A stretch of 64,000 bases of DNA from Prinia subflava. Its lineage: Eukaryota > Chordata > Aves > Passeriformes > Cisticolidae. Positions 1-13,199 of the stretch are shown in pieces. The DNA lies in NCBI RefSeq assembly GCF_021018805.1, contig NC_086251.1, forward strand, positions 20,007,098-20,071,097. Reading direction: 5' to 3'. Positions within the stretch are counted from its first letter, which is position 1. The number at the start of each line of letters is the position of its first letter. Under the pieces are notes generated by a model, which searched no databases, was not told the DNA's origin, and worked only from the letters and a program-made list of their open reading frames with translations. The position numbers and the translations under genes are program-made.

Positions 1-2049
1 GATTTTATGCACAGTACGTGGGGTAATGTTGAGCCAGTGTAAGAGGCAATCATCTCACAAGAGTGTTATCATGCCAGAGAGGGACACAGTTGGGCTGTGG
101 TATAAATAAAGGCATTTCAAAAGTGCTTTACGATGTTTCTCTAACCTAATTTCAACCTTATTTTTTTAATACTTATTGTTTTTGCCATGGCTTCATACCC
201 TTTCCTTTCAGGAACAGCATATTTAACAGAACATCAATTTTCCATTGCCATTACGTTGGACGGTAGCCTCCACAGAACTCCTCTAAAATTGTTGCATTTA
301 ATTTTGTCTAAAGAGTGTAGCGTTGCTTCCACGGACTTGCACCAAAATTGACTCATTTTGCTTCAGATTAATTTTTTCTCCACAAGATTGCATTATTACA
401 GCCTGCACTTGTTCTTCATTGCCGTAAGCACATGCTTTTATCCAGCCTGGGTCATGTGTTAAATGCCTTTTCAGGAGAGTTTATATTTTTTATTGCTAGG
501 CAAGCTCTGAGTACTTGTGGGCAGAGCACCACCAGAGCCCTGCTCAGCAGTGCCTGGTTCAGAGTAGAGGAGGCCAGAGGTGAGCACCAAGCTGAAATTA
601 GCTTCTCATTCAAGCAGCTCCATGTCTCTGTTATTGGGGCAGAGGAAGGTGAGGGCATCTGCAGGAGCAGCACGGACCATTGTTTCCCTTGTTTCCAACA
701 ATCACCTCGTTGTAGGGCCCTTGCTCCTTTGTCATTCATAAGAGCCACTGCTGCAGAAAGGCACTTTCTTTTTTCTAACTGAAAAGGGCTTTAATAAAGC
801 TATTGTATTTGATCACTGGCTAAAGAAACAATAATTTAGCATAATAGAAAAAGATCATTAATGTTCAATGAACCTAACACTCTGCTCCAGTTTTTTGTTG
901 CCCTAGAGAGATGGAGTAAACTCTTCTTCCTTAATTGAAGACTAAATAGAGTACATTTCATTTTTCATTTCCAACACTTCTTCCAATAGGCTTGTGATGT
1001 CTGCTAATGTGTGCTGAAAGGGGTGGACTGCCTGGCAGCAGCAGAGAAATTGGGTGGGAGGGTTTAGAGCACATAAAAACTCGTTTGTTCTTCATCAGAC
1101 AGCTCTCTAGGGCCTTCGACTTCTTTCTTGACAAGCCTAATTTCTAAAGCCCCTAAGGACCGTGCCAAGGAGATGCAGTAGTCCATTACATTACAAAACA
1201 GAGAGGAACAGAGGACAACGCTCACGTCCCCAAATGTCCCACAGCCATCTCTCCGTGGGACACCTATGTCCAGGGACATTGCTAAAATTGGAGTCTGGCT
1301 GGCATTTTGATCGGAAATGTAGTTTTGTATGAAACCAAGCTGATAAAAGCTTACAAGCGTAAGGTTTGCACCAACGCAGCTCTGGATTCAAATCCAAGGC
1401 CCACTCCCAGGAAAGCGCAGCCATTGTTCTTTGCACTGGAGACAGCTCAGGGCTGCCTCCATCTCTACAAATCACTTCAAGCACTTTAGAATTGTCATTT
1501 CGGTCACCTGCACTCACCCCCTTCCAGGGGCACGGCACAGTTCCTGTCCTGAGCTCTCCCATCCCAGGGCAGGAGGTGCCTCTGCATCTCCTTTGTCAGT
1601 GTTGCTGGCTGCGAGGTTGGCTCTGGCTCCTGTGGCCGGTGTGGGAGTGAGCTCTGGCCACGTTCACCTGTGTAAGACGAGGAGGTGAGACAAACGGACA
1701 AGCAGACACTGCTGCTTCAGCTCTGCCCAAGGAGCTTGCTGAGTAAAATGCCTGAGCTCAGCTGTCACGAAACAAGCGACTCCACGGAAAAGCTGTGGCA
1801 CAGCTAATAGCGGCAGTGTAGCCTTCATTTATGCAATAAAAAGGGCACCGCTAAGACTGGTTTTCCCCCAGAGTTTTCCTTGATGGATTTTGTCATTGGA
1901 GAGCGCACAATCCTCATTCCCTGATGTGCAACAAAAAAATTAGAGGACACAACAACCAGCAGTGAGAAGCAAACTGAAGCAAACCGGGTAGCAGTGCTGC
2001 AGGAGGAACTTACCCTAAAAAAATAATAAAAGACTCAACAGCGCATGTT
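1..2049. other. Gene-free unique DNA
   Basis: No exon, RNA gene or interspersed repeat was recognised here. Both strands carry only short open frames with many stops, and the two longest overlap each other on opposite strands near 450-780, as chance frames do. The only local structure noted is an odd palindrome with 7-bp perfect arms around one base at 1791-1805 (AGCTGTG/CACAGCT). The stretch from about 300 to 420 is AT-rich and could be conserved non-coding DNA, but that cannot be judged from one sequence. Confidence 0.55.
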
Positions 2050-2690
2050 GCTATATTGCCTGATGTTCAGGCTGGACATCACTGAGAAAAGCCATGCCAA
2101 TTGCAGCGATAATTAACAGCGAGATTAACGATAATTGCCTGTTCGGAAGCCACCGTGAGTCCCTGGTGATGCAGAGCGGGTTTGCTATCCCTGAGGAGTC
2201 TGTCTCTCCGTGGGCCCAGCTGGGTGTTGGTGTGTGCATTGCAGAACGCCGCGTGTTTGGGGCGCAGTGTTTGGGGGTGTCAGGCTCTGCCGGCCATGGG
2301 CTCCCCGCAAGCTCTGCCCACCAACGCTGGCAGGTGCCATTCCTGGTGTGAGGCCTGGAGGCCTGCCTGGCTCTGTGCCGCAGTGGGAGCACCAGGCTGG
2401 GGGTCGCGGTGCCCCTGGCCCCGAGCGAGGCGGGACTGAGGCACAGTTCGGCCTGTGAGGGAGGCAAGATGTCAGCACTGCCGGCAATGGGTGCTTTCCG
2501 TGAGGGGAACAGCTGGGAGCTCCCGGTGTAACAGATTTGTGCATGTGACAAGCATCAAAGTGATTTCCTGGATGTCTCTGCCGCTCCTGAGCACCGCCAG
2601 CCCACTGCTGTGTCACCCCAGGAGCGGCTGAGCCTGCAGGCCTGCCCAGGCTGGCGGCAGCTTTAGGGTTGTTCCTGGAACCCGCTGGCA
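2050..2690. other. Isolated GC-rich block with scattered CpG
   Basis: This interval is clearly richer in G and C than its surroundings and contains more CpG dinucleotides, for example around 2240-2280 and 2400-2450. Several overlapping frames are open on both strands (up to about 168 codons on the minus strand), which is what high GC does by removing stop codons. No TATA box, initiator or adjoining spliced first exon was identified, and the block is short, so it may be a small CpG-island remnant or simply a local GC peak. No protein family was recognised in any frame. Confidence 0.5.
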
Positions 2691-4294
2691 CAGGGTGCCC
2701 TCCTAAACCCGGTGGGTCTCTTTGTAATGTCTCCCAAGAAGTAGCTCAATGGCTGCTTTCTGGAAGTCAAATAAAAGGGCAAAGCAGTGGCAGGCTTTTA
2801 AACTACTTACTAGACATGGGCAGGGTGGATGCTTGGATGAAACTCCAGGGACTGGAAGTTCATTACTGAGCTGACAGTCATGTTCATTAACAGACAAAAC
2901 AGTCAGTGGAAGAAGCTAGCACTCCTTGTGTTCTCCCGTGTTCCTTCACTGCTGGATCCTTTGGGAAGTTCCTTCTCAAGCCAGTGCTAGTGAGGGAGGG
3001 GAATGGAGTGGCTGGGGGTGGTCTGTTAGCAAAATATCAATCCTCAAGCCTTCAAGTTGCTTCCAACTGTAACGGGCGGCTGCTGCCCTGTGATGATTAC
3101 CATGGGTAGCGCATACACCCTAAGTGTTGCCTCAGCTGGCAGGGTTATCAAAAAGGCTAATTGTGAGGGGTTTTTTCCCAACTGCTAGATTAAACCATGG
3201 TGTGAAAAACATGCTGTTATTTCTTAACATATTTTGTATGTAAAATTGGGATTTCAGTCTTCAGGATTTATATGAACAGCTCCTGTTTTATGCCCAGAAT
3301 CCATTGTGACTCCAATGGGAATTAGGCATATTAAACTTTTTCTGAGAAATAAGTGCTGTTATGAGGGGAATTGAAGAAATGTAACATGATGTCTTCATCT
3401 AGGGAGTAGGCTGTGGTCTTTCTTTAATGCTTCAGGTTATTTCTGAAGATCACAGCTTTTCGTTATTTCTAAAGGAGGTAACATCACAGACCTGTTCATT
3501 TAGGCAAGATTTCTATATAGCTGTGGGTGTTCTTGTTTGTCCATGTCTACATTTAAAATTATGCAAACCAAGAACCCCAGAAAATCAGGGAGAAAGCTGG
3601 CTAGCTGAGTTGGGGTACTTTGGAGGAGGCAAGGATCCCTTGTTATATTTTGTGCTTTGGTTCAAGATACTACTAGAAGAATGCTAGAGCCTTTGAGACA
3701 GCCTCACCTTCTTAAAGTCTCTTCTGGTTTGGAACAAAGTGACCTCTGGCTGGCTTGGTTTTGCAGTAAGATTACTGACAGTCCTTTCTGTCACTGGAAG
3801 TTGTTCATTATCTGCCTTTGATCCATGCTGACTCTTACGTATAATGTACACAGGTTAAATTAATTGAGTGTTACTGATTTATATTTACCCAAATTTAATC
3901 ATTATCCACCCATCTCCATTACGGACAAGATAAATAGTTGCTAGCTGAAGCTTTAATTTCCTTAGAGTACCATTTTTCTTGAAATGAGTTTGCAAGCTGG
4001 TGTTCATCATGTGTCCTCTGACACCTTCCCAGGCAGTTGGTGCCTGGCTGCACCATCTGTGTGAGATGGGCTGTGGCTGAGGCCACTCACACAGGTAAAA
4101 CTGTTCTGAGTTAGAAGTGCTCTTCAGGATAGCATCCACAGATTCTGTCTGAGTGGAGTGAGGGTGGGTCAGGTGGAGGCCAAATAAGATGAATTTGTCT
4201 GTACTGGAAATGTTTTAATGGCTAACATTCTTTAGCACTGGGATGGATAGAGCACAGTGCCTGTAATGTGTGTGTGTAAGCCTACAGGACTCAC

Positions 4295-4352
4295 CTCCTT
4301 CCATGCCCCTGCATGTTGTCATTGTGCCCTCTCATTAGTTTATAAATGCTTC
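4295..4352 (-). other. Possible small exon (splice-bounded, unrecognised)
   Basis: On the minus strand a pyrimidine-rich stretch ending in TTAAAG (acceptor match) precedes 58 bp that end GGAG before gtgagt, a strong donor match. Only one of three frames is open across it. The translated segment is too short to assign to a family. With both ends matched by eye only, chance occurrence is likely and the call is weak. Confidence 0.1.
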
Positions 4353-6589
4353 CTTTAAGGAGAACAGTAATGCAAAGCAGTTGGGACAGAATCTCATCTT
4401 GCAGAAGAGCCTTATAGCAAGGGAAAGCAAGGGTGCAGATGGTGCCTCACAGTGATCAGTGGTCAGAGCTGTGGGGCTGCCAAAGTGGAGCCAGGTCACA
4501 GCTGAAGCTGGAGTCAGGTGGAACTTGTACATAAATCTCCCTGATTTCATGTTCACTGTCTGCAGAGTCTCTTGAGAAAGGGAAGAGTGTTCATGTTTTC
4601 TTCCTCCATCAGTCACTTCATGGGGATATTAGTGGACTATTGAGATTCTTCTTGGCACATTTAAATCATTCTGCCTTCTATCTTGAGTATTGCCAGTCCT
4701 TCAGGATACTTGACACCAATGTTGCTTGGAAAAAGGAGTATCTACTTGGAAGCAATTCTGCTAGCATAGCATCTGTCAGAAGTTCATGGTTTCCTTTGCT
4801 TGGCAGCTTGGGGCACCTGTGTGAAAACATTGTGGCTTTCGATTTTTATCTCTTGCTGCTATTTATGCTTGTTATGTTAGAAGCTGATTGCTCAAGAGAT
4901 AATTGTGCTGTCCAAGGTGGAGGATGCAGTTCCTAGCAAGTGTAGTGATTGGCATTCCAGAAACGTTCTGACACAGGGTGAGAAAGGCAGGGGAGGATCA
5001 GGGGAAGTTCATTCATTTCCATGCACCAAACCCTAAATATGTGTGAAATGGGATTTTATTTTGTTCTGTGACTGTCTGGTAAATGAAATTTAGAAGGGCT
5101 CTTCAGAAGTGGGATGAGTATCATGAAGACAAAAAGTCTTGAAGTAATTAATGGTAATTGGTGGTATGGAAAGGGGGCATTCACCTGCATCAGAAGGAAT
5201 TCTGTTAGTGTCAAACAAGGTGCATCCAAAAAAACTCCAGATTGTTGGTTCTGTTGTTGGCAACCATCCCCTTAGGGGATGATTTCCTTTCCCTCTTCTC
5301 ATTGTCTCCTGTGGTACAGTTAGTTTAGTCTGGTCTTTGCCCCACAGTCACTTTGGAAAGCTTCTGTACCAGCAGTGATTACTCTCAACTGTGCTGTGAC
5401 AAACCCCTGGAAGGTTGAAACCATGGTACCTATGGCATCTACACCATTTCTTTGTTTCCACTGGGAGTGGAGGTAGGAGCCCAAGTGCCTGTTTGGTGTA
5501 GCAGTTTCTTGTTTCTTGTGGTGACCCATGGTGGAAGGATAAAGCAAACAGCAGCATCTTGATGTAAAAATCCAGTAGTCTTGTTAATACATGGTCTAGA
5601 TTACTGGGCAGAAACACAAAGAGGGCCTCCAGCATTCTTCCTGCTCTTTAAAGTGTGAACAAGAGGGAGTTTGTCAAGAGCGATATCTGTGAGGGGCTAG
5701 ATTTGACAAGGAGCCTGAGCTCAAGTGTCACATGTCCCAGCTTTGGAGTCATTAGGCAGCTACTGAAAAACCATCTGATTAAGGGCCTAAGCTTCTCCTG
5801 TGATGTGTGAGAACAGTTACTGCCTGAGAGGGTAATTTAGGAAACCCAGCATGTGGATCCAGGAGGTCGACAGATGCTTAGGAGAAATATACAGTTTAAG
5901 CTTTATCTTTTGTCTTCCGTGCCAAGGAGAACACCTGTTTCATCTTGGGAAATACAGCAATGGATCTTCTCCCTTTTTTGTATTCCAACTAATTATTATG
6001 CAGAGAGGAGGAGATACAGAGATATTGAGTCCTGCCCCAGAAGGGCCAGCAGACCAAGCACTGGATCACTTCTCTTGAGAGGGCCTGGGTTCAGGTCTGT
6101 CAAACAGACAGCATCACTGGGCCTGACCCTTGTTAGAATGCTGTTGGTTATGCAAGAAAGGTGATCGTGAAAGCATTGTTTAAATTTGTTTACATGTGTC
6201 TTGCCTGTGGAAAAGGCAAAAGAATGGTTCAGTGGATGAATTAGATGGGAAACAATGTGCAAGGCTGCTGCTAGACTATTTGGTCTCTGAGGCTTAGGCA
6301 GTCTCCTCACTAGAAGAGAGAAAAAGAATATCTAGAGTATTTTGTTGGTAGACACTAAAATGTCTTTAGGATTAGATGCAAGTTGAGGATTGACATTTTG
6401 GGAGTCTAGCATTTGAATCAAGGTTTAGTTATCTAAGCCTCCCTCTAGCAAGGTGTCAGGACATTTTTTGGATTCTGTTAAATGCTGTAGATGAAATCAG
6501 AAAATGCTCCTGAAAAACAGCTCCATTAGATTTTGCCTCAACTCTTTCATTTGCCAGCAAGCTGCTGCCTCTCAAATAAGAGCAACAGC

Positions 6590-6612
6590 TTTTTTTTTTT
6601 TTTTTTTTTTTT
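6590..6612. repeat. Poly-T tract, 23 bases
   Basis: An uninterrupted run of 23 T followed by GCAG. It resembles a long pyrimidine tract before a 3' splice site, but the next 34 bases end in a CAG|gtattc that is a poor donor. It could also be the reverse-complement poly-A tail of an old retroposon, although no target-site duplication or retroposon body was seen next to it. It is reported only as a homopolymer. Confidence 0.9.
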
Positions 6613-9600
6613 GCAGGGAGTTGTTGAAGCAAATTAAACAAATATTTCAGGTATTCCAAAAGTGCTTCACACTTCACATTTTCTCTCCTGAAGCATGAAT
6701 CCTTGATTGCTTCCTTAATTAGTACTTTTAAAATCTCTCTACATTCCCATTTATAAATAAATCAAAATAGATATTCAGAGTATTAATTTATCAGGCACTC
6801 AATGTGCACCCTAGAAAAGCAAATTTAACACCTGTGCATGCAAGGAATGAGTGCCCCCCACAAACTCCTGAGCCACTGACTTTGTTGGTGGCAGTGGAAC
6901 ATCCAGGAACATCTCTTGTAGCCCAGCTTCGTTAATAAGCATGCAAAAAAGCCATGAGAAAAATGAATTGCCTGCGCAATTACATTTAATTTTCTTTCTA
7001 GAAGGTTTCCAGTTCACTTGGCAGCTATTCTTTCTTCCTTTTTTTTTTTTTCTTTTGCCAATTCATGCTTTCTTTCATTTTTTTCCCATTCTTTCTTGGT
7101 CCTTTTGACTGAACAAAAGCAGTCCCACAAGGGCAGGCTAATGTATTCATAGTTTTGCTGCAACTTGGCTGATAAAATAAGCTGAAAAAAATGCTGCCTC
7201 CTATTGTTTACTGAGAATCTTTGTTGTGCTTTGTAGAGTTGAAATGAGTGCTGTCTCGTGCCCTCTGCTCCCCATCCTGCCAGAACAGAGGCTGTTGTGT
7301 GGAACCTGTTCAGGCTGGAGATGGTGGGAAGGCTAAAGTTCAGGTTCACAGACCCAAAAGTAAGTTACAGAAATGATTGCTTGTTTAGGCGTTTGCTTGC
7401 TTGCTGCTGCCTTTCATTCTCCTTGATCTAAGCACAGTGTATTGTTAATGCCTATCTGAACATTGCATTAAACTCTAATTAAGCCTGCCAATCAAAAAAC
7501 CTCAGAAAGCAGCCTTCTAATGTGTCTAGTAGTACGTTGTATTTTCACTCTCAATTTTCTGACTGTGAACATGTAATGAGTTTGTGATGGTTTGTTGTTA
7601 TTTTGTTTGTTCATTTTTCTCTGAACTGCAGACAAATGCTTCATGAACTTATACCCTAATGTTTACCTTAATGGCTAAATTTCACTTTAAATTGGCTCTG
7701 AACAAGCATCACATGAAAGGTCTAGACCTTACTTGGCTGTAGCTAAGGTCACACTGGAAGATCACAGAGAACTCAAAGCTGTTCTTAACTCCTCATGCAA
7801 TGTCAGAAAACATGCTAGTGCTAACGTGAGCGGGACAGGTAAATATGACAAATCATTCCATAAGGTCTTTTTGTAAATACAACAGTATTGGAGTAAAACC
7901 TCCTCTACCTGACATTGGAGAAAGAGCCACCAATAGTAAAAGCTAGTGTAAATCCTAATTTGCTAACCAAAATCCAAAAGTAGAAGTATCAAATGATGGG
8001 GCTTTGGACCTTCCACTGAGGCCTCAGGAGAGAGAGGAAGCTGGAGGTCAAAGCCACCATCTAGTAGAACCATTTTATAAACAACCCTAAAAGAAGAGAG
8101 GTGCTTCCTAGTCCACAGCATATTTGTCAGATAAAGCATATTGGTAGGCTTTAGATAACATTATTTGGTACAAGACTTTCATGACTGTAAGGAACAACAA
8201 ATAGGGTTTGCACATTTCAAAAAACGTCCCAAACCTCAGTCAGTAAATTCCTTTCAAAAAGGCACCAGAAGCTTAGCTGCAGCATTTTGATATAAATTGA
8301 ACAGGATAAAATAATAGCATGAACCACAGACTAGAGTGAGACTAGAGAGAGCAAAGTGACCCCAATAGGTCTTCCCCATCTCTAGCACTCAGCATCTACT
8401 TTCCTGTGGAGCACAATGGTGATTTCTGCTGTTTGGAACTGCTGACTGTCATACTTCAGTGCTTGCGAAGTTTGCATCAACTGTGGAAGTGGTGCAGCAT
8501 TTGCAAGCCAGAGGTAGGCATCTGAAAGGCCATGGAGGAAGGTTGTGTCTGAAAACATGCTGCTCCTAGATAGGTTATCCTGGCTCATGGACCTTAATAA
8601 GAGATCTCAGACTAATTAAACTTTAATGCTATGGTTGGGGGAAGCTGACAGCTCTGCTCTTGCCTGACCCATTTCTCAGTGTACTTTTGTGCCTGCCTGA
8701 TTTTTTTTCCCCTTCCTTTCCCTGCTGTAACCCGTATGGAACATCTGCCCCAGCCAGGAACAAATGGACACTTGTTCTCTGGACACCTCGTCCTTGCATC
8801 CTTGCTGATACTCTCAGGTCCTGAAATTCTCCCGCCCTTTGTTCCTCTGCCACTTCCCCCCCACAACTCTGTAAGGCTTGATTGAGCCAAACGCTGAGAT
8901 CCCGCAGGTGCTGCAGTTATTTTTAGCATTAATGTTAGAGCTCTGCAAAGGGTAGAGGAAGATTTATGATTTTGTCTCCTACAAATCTCATGAATTTTCC
9001 TATCTCTTTATAGCTTGGATGGATTCCAACATCCCCCCAAATTCTCCAAATTGCCTTTTATTTCTTTAATTAAAGATCTGTGAGAGCCAGCAGTTTTGCC
9101 TCATGACTGTGGGGCAGAGTGGGTCCCTCGTCCCTTCCGAAGTTCAGCATGTTGAGCTCTTGTCTGCAGACATTGCAAATCTTCACCCTGGAAAAAGCCT
9201 TTTTAGCACTTTCTGAGATGAGCTGGGAGAAGAAAAGTTACTTAAGCACCTGAGCACCTAAACACAACTTTTCTAGTGGATCCTTGGGTTATTTTCTACT
9301 TTAATGTGTTCATCCACTCTTCAATTTCCTCCTGTAGTTGACATACCAGTTGATATACTAGAAGTACCACAACTTCTGCAGGTTGTGAGTTTGTACTTGT
9401 GGAAGAGTTGGGAAACTTTTTTTTTTTCATTAAGAATGTAAAGAATTAATTCTTGTCTCTCTTTGCTTGTGCCTTGAATGTTGCTCTCCTTCCTGGGCTC
9501 TGCACATTCAAGCATGGCCATGGTGTTTCAGTATGATCAGGATACAGCTCTCTGTGGATTTTTTTCCCCAGGTCAGGCATGCCATACACCATAGCTATTT

Positions 9601-12155
9601 CCTGGTATGCCTAAGTCTTCCATACCAAACCCATGTTTACACCCCACTTAAAATTAATTTGATGCATCAGGGAGGCAGATGTATTTACCATATAATTTCC
9701 AGCATGTGTTTAGCCATGCAGGTGTGCCCACTTGTGCCAGCTGGGAGCTGCTGTGTTCTCTGTGTCCTCCTCTGGCTTGCAGTCTTCCTCCTCCTCCCCA
9801 TACACAGGGAGAGCTGCGTTCCTGGGTTGTGGGGGCACAGAATGTTCCTTGGTGAAGAATCAGGAGAAGTTTGTCTCTAAATTATTCTGCTTTTCTGCAA
9901 GCAAAATTTCTTTTTGGTGCAACATTCTCTAAAACCTTGATGATTATCAGCAATGCCTAGGAATGTACCTTTGCAGCCGTGCTATAGGCTTTGGGATGTT
10001 TGGGGGCTCTGCACACAGGAGGAGTTGCTGTGTTAGAGGACCCCACGTCTTCCTCCACTGAGCAAGGTTTGCAATGTGGCTGTGCTGTGGTGCCAGCCAT
10101 TGCAGGACTGACCAGCTAGGGGTGCCTCCAATTATACATTTCCGCACACAAACATGAAATCAATATGCTGAAGCAATTAACTAGACTTCATAAACTTCAG
10201 CTGGCAAGCTTTCTGGAGTCTGTTCAAAAAGGCAGCTGCTTTGGCTGGGAGAGAAGTGAGCTTAGGGCATTTCTTTTGTTTAACTGGTGAGGAGGATACA
10301 GGCAAGCCGAAAGGGAAGACGATTTAATTTCCTTGTTTCAACGTCAACTTTAAAAAAACAAATTAAAAAAATTCTCCATATCTTCAGTGTTATCAGTGGA
10401 GAAATTGATCTTTTCAACATCTGAGTAGGATTAAAAATTTGTCCTTACTCCCACCATCACCAACACCTCTTTTTGGTAAGAATCAATGAGGTAATTCTGG
10501 TAACTTCTGGTTTTCCAAATAGCAGTTCTTTTGCCCAAAGGGCTGAAGGAGATGACTGCTGTTTTGACAAGCAGACCAAAGCTGTCAGGCTCCTTTCCCC
10601 TGCAGGTGACTATACTTTACATTCTTGCCAGATAGTATTTGGCATTTAATTTAGGACCCTCAGTGCCTGCATATAAAGCTTTACTATGATAATGATGATA
10701 AAGTGTCTGAGTGTGGGATTTGACAGCCTTTTCTTTCTCTCTCCTGGTACATCCCCATGCCCAGTTTGGGCTGAAAGATCTGACTTGAATTAAGGAGAGG
10801 AGGAGTTTTAACCCTGATAATTTTTTTATGAATTGAGAAGGACTTACTTGAAAATAAATATCTAAATATGAACTTTATTCTGTCTATGAGATCTTTCACT
10901 GGCTCACTCCTCAGCTAGCAGGCAGAATTTATTCAGAGGAGAAAGAATGGGTGAAGGATTTAGTCAGCAGAAGGACCTTCTGTATATGATTAATGAAATT
11001 ACTCATTTTCTTACAAAATAGCACATACTGTATTGAACAGTAGAGAATTTCCCATAGAAAAATAAGTCCTAATAGTATCCACAAGGCTGTGTTTGTACTG
11101 AGGAGGAGAGAGCCGTATTTTTTTCTGAAGTCATGTTTAGCTGCATCTGCGTTGAGGGTGCTTCAGTCTATCCTGCAGGGGAAAGTGGGTCAGGTCAGTA
11201 GCTCTCAGAAGCAGAGGTCAGTGATGCCACGGCAGCTTGTCCCCTTTGGGCAGCAGGGCCTGCACTGTTCTGGAGGGTGTGACAGAGGAGCAAATGACAG
11301 GGACAATATGTCTGTCTTTCATAAGCAGACTAACTTGGAAAGAGCTGAGGTGGTGATGCTGGGGCTCAGGCTGTGTCGAGTCAGTGGTGCCTTGTCCTTG
11401 CAGTTCCTCTCCCTGGTGCGCTTCCACAGGCTCTCTGCAGCAGCTGGATTTGAAGATTGCAGTGTCAGTGTCCCAGGATCTTGAACATGTTATTTTTATG
11501 CATAACATACACATGGTAGCTGTCCTGCCCTCTGACTGCAGAAGGCTGATTTGCTCAGTGGTCTTTCAAATGTACAAAACGTGGCAACAGAAACAGTCCT
11601 TGTCTCAGGAGATATAGAAACAGTGGAAAATAAGCTATTTTTTCTTCTCCTTTGCCTTCCATCATTAAAAAATGCCGTTACTGGGTTCAACACCAGTGCT
11701 CTGTCACTTGTGTTAGTTGTGTGGTGAGAAAAAGCTGTGGTGAATCATGCTTTTAATGTGCAGATTAAAATATTATTCATTAGTGTGTTGGAGACAGTCC
11801 TGGTAGAAAGCAACTGGGAGGTAAATTCTTACAGGAAGATAAAAATTGTTTTACAGAGTGTCTGGAATCCAATGTGTTTCCCACGAAGAAGTTATGTACC
11901 CAGTCCTACAGCAGGGACTAGAAAGAGTAGATGGAAGTCTTTGATTTAAAGTGAGTGGATATGACACAGTAGGGGGGAATGGATTTTCTCTGAGCAGAGC
12001 AAATATTCTATATTAGGCTTTCAAAACAGGGCCTACCTGCCTGCATGAAGGCTCCCAGTTCCTTGTGTCACTTCCAACCACCCACTTCCTCTGTAATTGT
12101 GTAGAGTGCACTTGTTTCTCTCCAGCCCTTAGCAGCTGATAAGACTGCTATTTTT

Positions 12156-12228
12156 AAAAAAACCCAAACACCCAAAACTCAAAAGAAAACCAACTAAACA
12201 AAAAACCAAATAAAAAACCCCACTAAAG
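12156..12228. repeat. A-rich low-complexity tract with C-runs
   Basis: About 70 bases made almost only of A and C, with repeated short motifs such as AAACCC, CAAAC and AAACCAAA. It is low-complexity DNA, similar in composition to the reverse complement of the T/G-rich tract at 54545-54647. The short C-runs give weak potential for G-rich structure on the minus strand. Confidence 0.75.
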
Positions 12229-12844
12229 TAGTCCTGTTATTCTTGGAGAATCCTGTGGCTACTTTAAGATGTGTGTGATGGAAAAGGTGTGTAGTTAAGA
12301 TGTGGTTAATGCACAGTGAAGAGACAGCTCACACAGAGGGGCTGAAAGTTCACTGTTGAAACTTAGCTCCACTGCATATCTGTATTCTTGGGATTGAGAA
12401 TAGCCGGTGGAGATTAGCCAGGATCCCCACTGCCAGTCCACTTCATAAACAGTCTGCAAATATGCTGCTTTTTTGCACGTTTTTTGTGTCAAGGTTGCTC
12501 AGCCTGCATTCCAGGGCTCTGAATATCTCAGCAGATAGACTTGTCTGAGGGATGGCTGGCAGGTCTTGCCTTGCCTTGCTCAAACCTCACTCAGGAGTTG
12601 GGTTTAAGCCACCACCACCTTTCTGCTGAAGTTGTTGTGTTGCATACTTTGTAGTGCTCTGGCAGAATAGCTCTTGACCATGGCTCAGCTTTTACAGGAG
12701 ACACAGATCTGTTATGGCAAGAGAGGCTCCAGTGAGAACAGGACCTGAGGCTGTGGGGCTCACAGGGATCTGTCTGCATTAGGTTGTAGCCACTGCCACA
12801 GCTATCCCATTGGTGCTGCCAGAGCAGAACACAGAGATCCCCAA

Positions 12845-13080
12845 AAAATTCAGATGGAAAGATATTCCAGGAAGCATCGAACTCTGCCCTTCCCTCAGGG
12901 CAGGATCATTTGTGAAACAGATATTTGTCTAACCTTCTAATGCAGACCTTCAAATTCCACAGCCTCTTTGGGAAGTCAGTCCAAATCTGTTACTACCTTG
13001 GGCATTAGAAAGCCTTTCCTAATATCTTTTTAAAAATATTCCTTGCTGTAGTTTAAACCCACGATTATTAGCTCTTGAGT
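12845..13080 (-). mobile_element. CR1 LINE 3' fragment, antisense, old and degraded
   Basis: Read on the plus strand this interval carries, in order, the antisense landmarks of the conserved 3' part of CR1 elements: a segment like 'gatatttgtctaacctt' (12918-12937), 'attccacagcctctttggg', 'aaagcctttcctaatatct' (13010-13028) and 'ccttgctgtagtttaaaccc' followed by 'gctcttg'. These match the end of CR1 ORF2 and the adjoining 3' region in reverse, so the element lies on the minus strand. Identity is visibly low, with many substitutions and small indels, so it is an old insertion. The octamer-repeat 3' terminus typical of CR1 was not found. No coding capacity remains. Confidence 0.85.
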
Positions 13081-13199
13081 ATTCCTACCACTACCACCTT
13101 CCATTTTTCATTAAGAATAACTATTGCAAGTACTTATTCCTTATTAATAAGTGGCTTGTTCAGTCTTCCCACTTGCAAAAGTGCTTCATACCAGAAGCT

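Larger units (their letters stand above)
2691..12155. other. Gene-free unique DNA with short homopolymers
   Basis: Roughly 9.5 kb with no recognised gene or interspersed repeat. It holds short simple tracts: a (TG) run near 4267-4278, a 23-base T run at 6590-6612, an interrupted T run near 7039-7052 and a short T run near 9417-9428. A 58-bp minus-strand segment (4295-4352) lies between a pyrimidine-rich acceptor match and an AGGAG|gtgagt donor match and is open in one frame, but nothing links it to other exons. A 7234-7352 plus-strand segment is bounded by acceptor- and donor-like sites but has stops in all frames. Confidence 0.5.

Noticed and set aside
2051..2691. Overlapping minus-strand frames of 166 and 168 codons
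   Set aside because: They lie in a GC-rich block where stops are rare, overlap each other and other plus-strand frames, and have Pro/Ala/Arg-rich compositions without a recognisable family.
6590..6650. Poly-T plus CAG followed by 34 bp and another CAG as a micro-exon
   Set aside because: The downstream gtattc is a poor donor and the T run is explained as a homopolymer.
7234..7352. Plus-strand segment between acceptor- and donor-like sites
   Set aside because: All three frames contain stops and the acceptor tract is only moderate. It is mentioned in the regional entry but not called.
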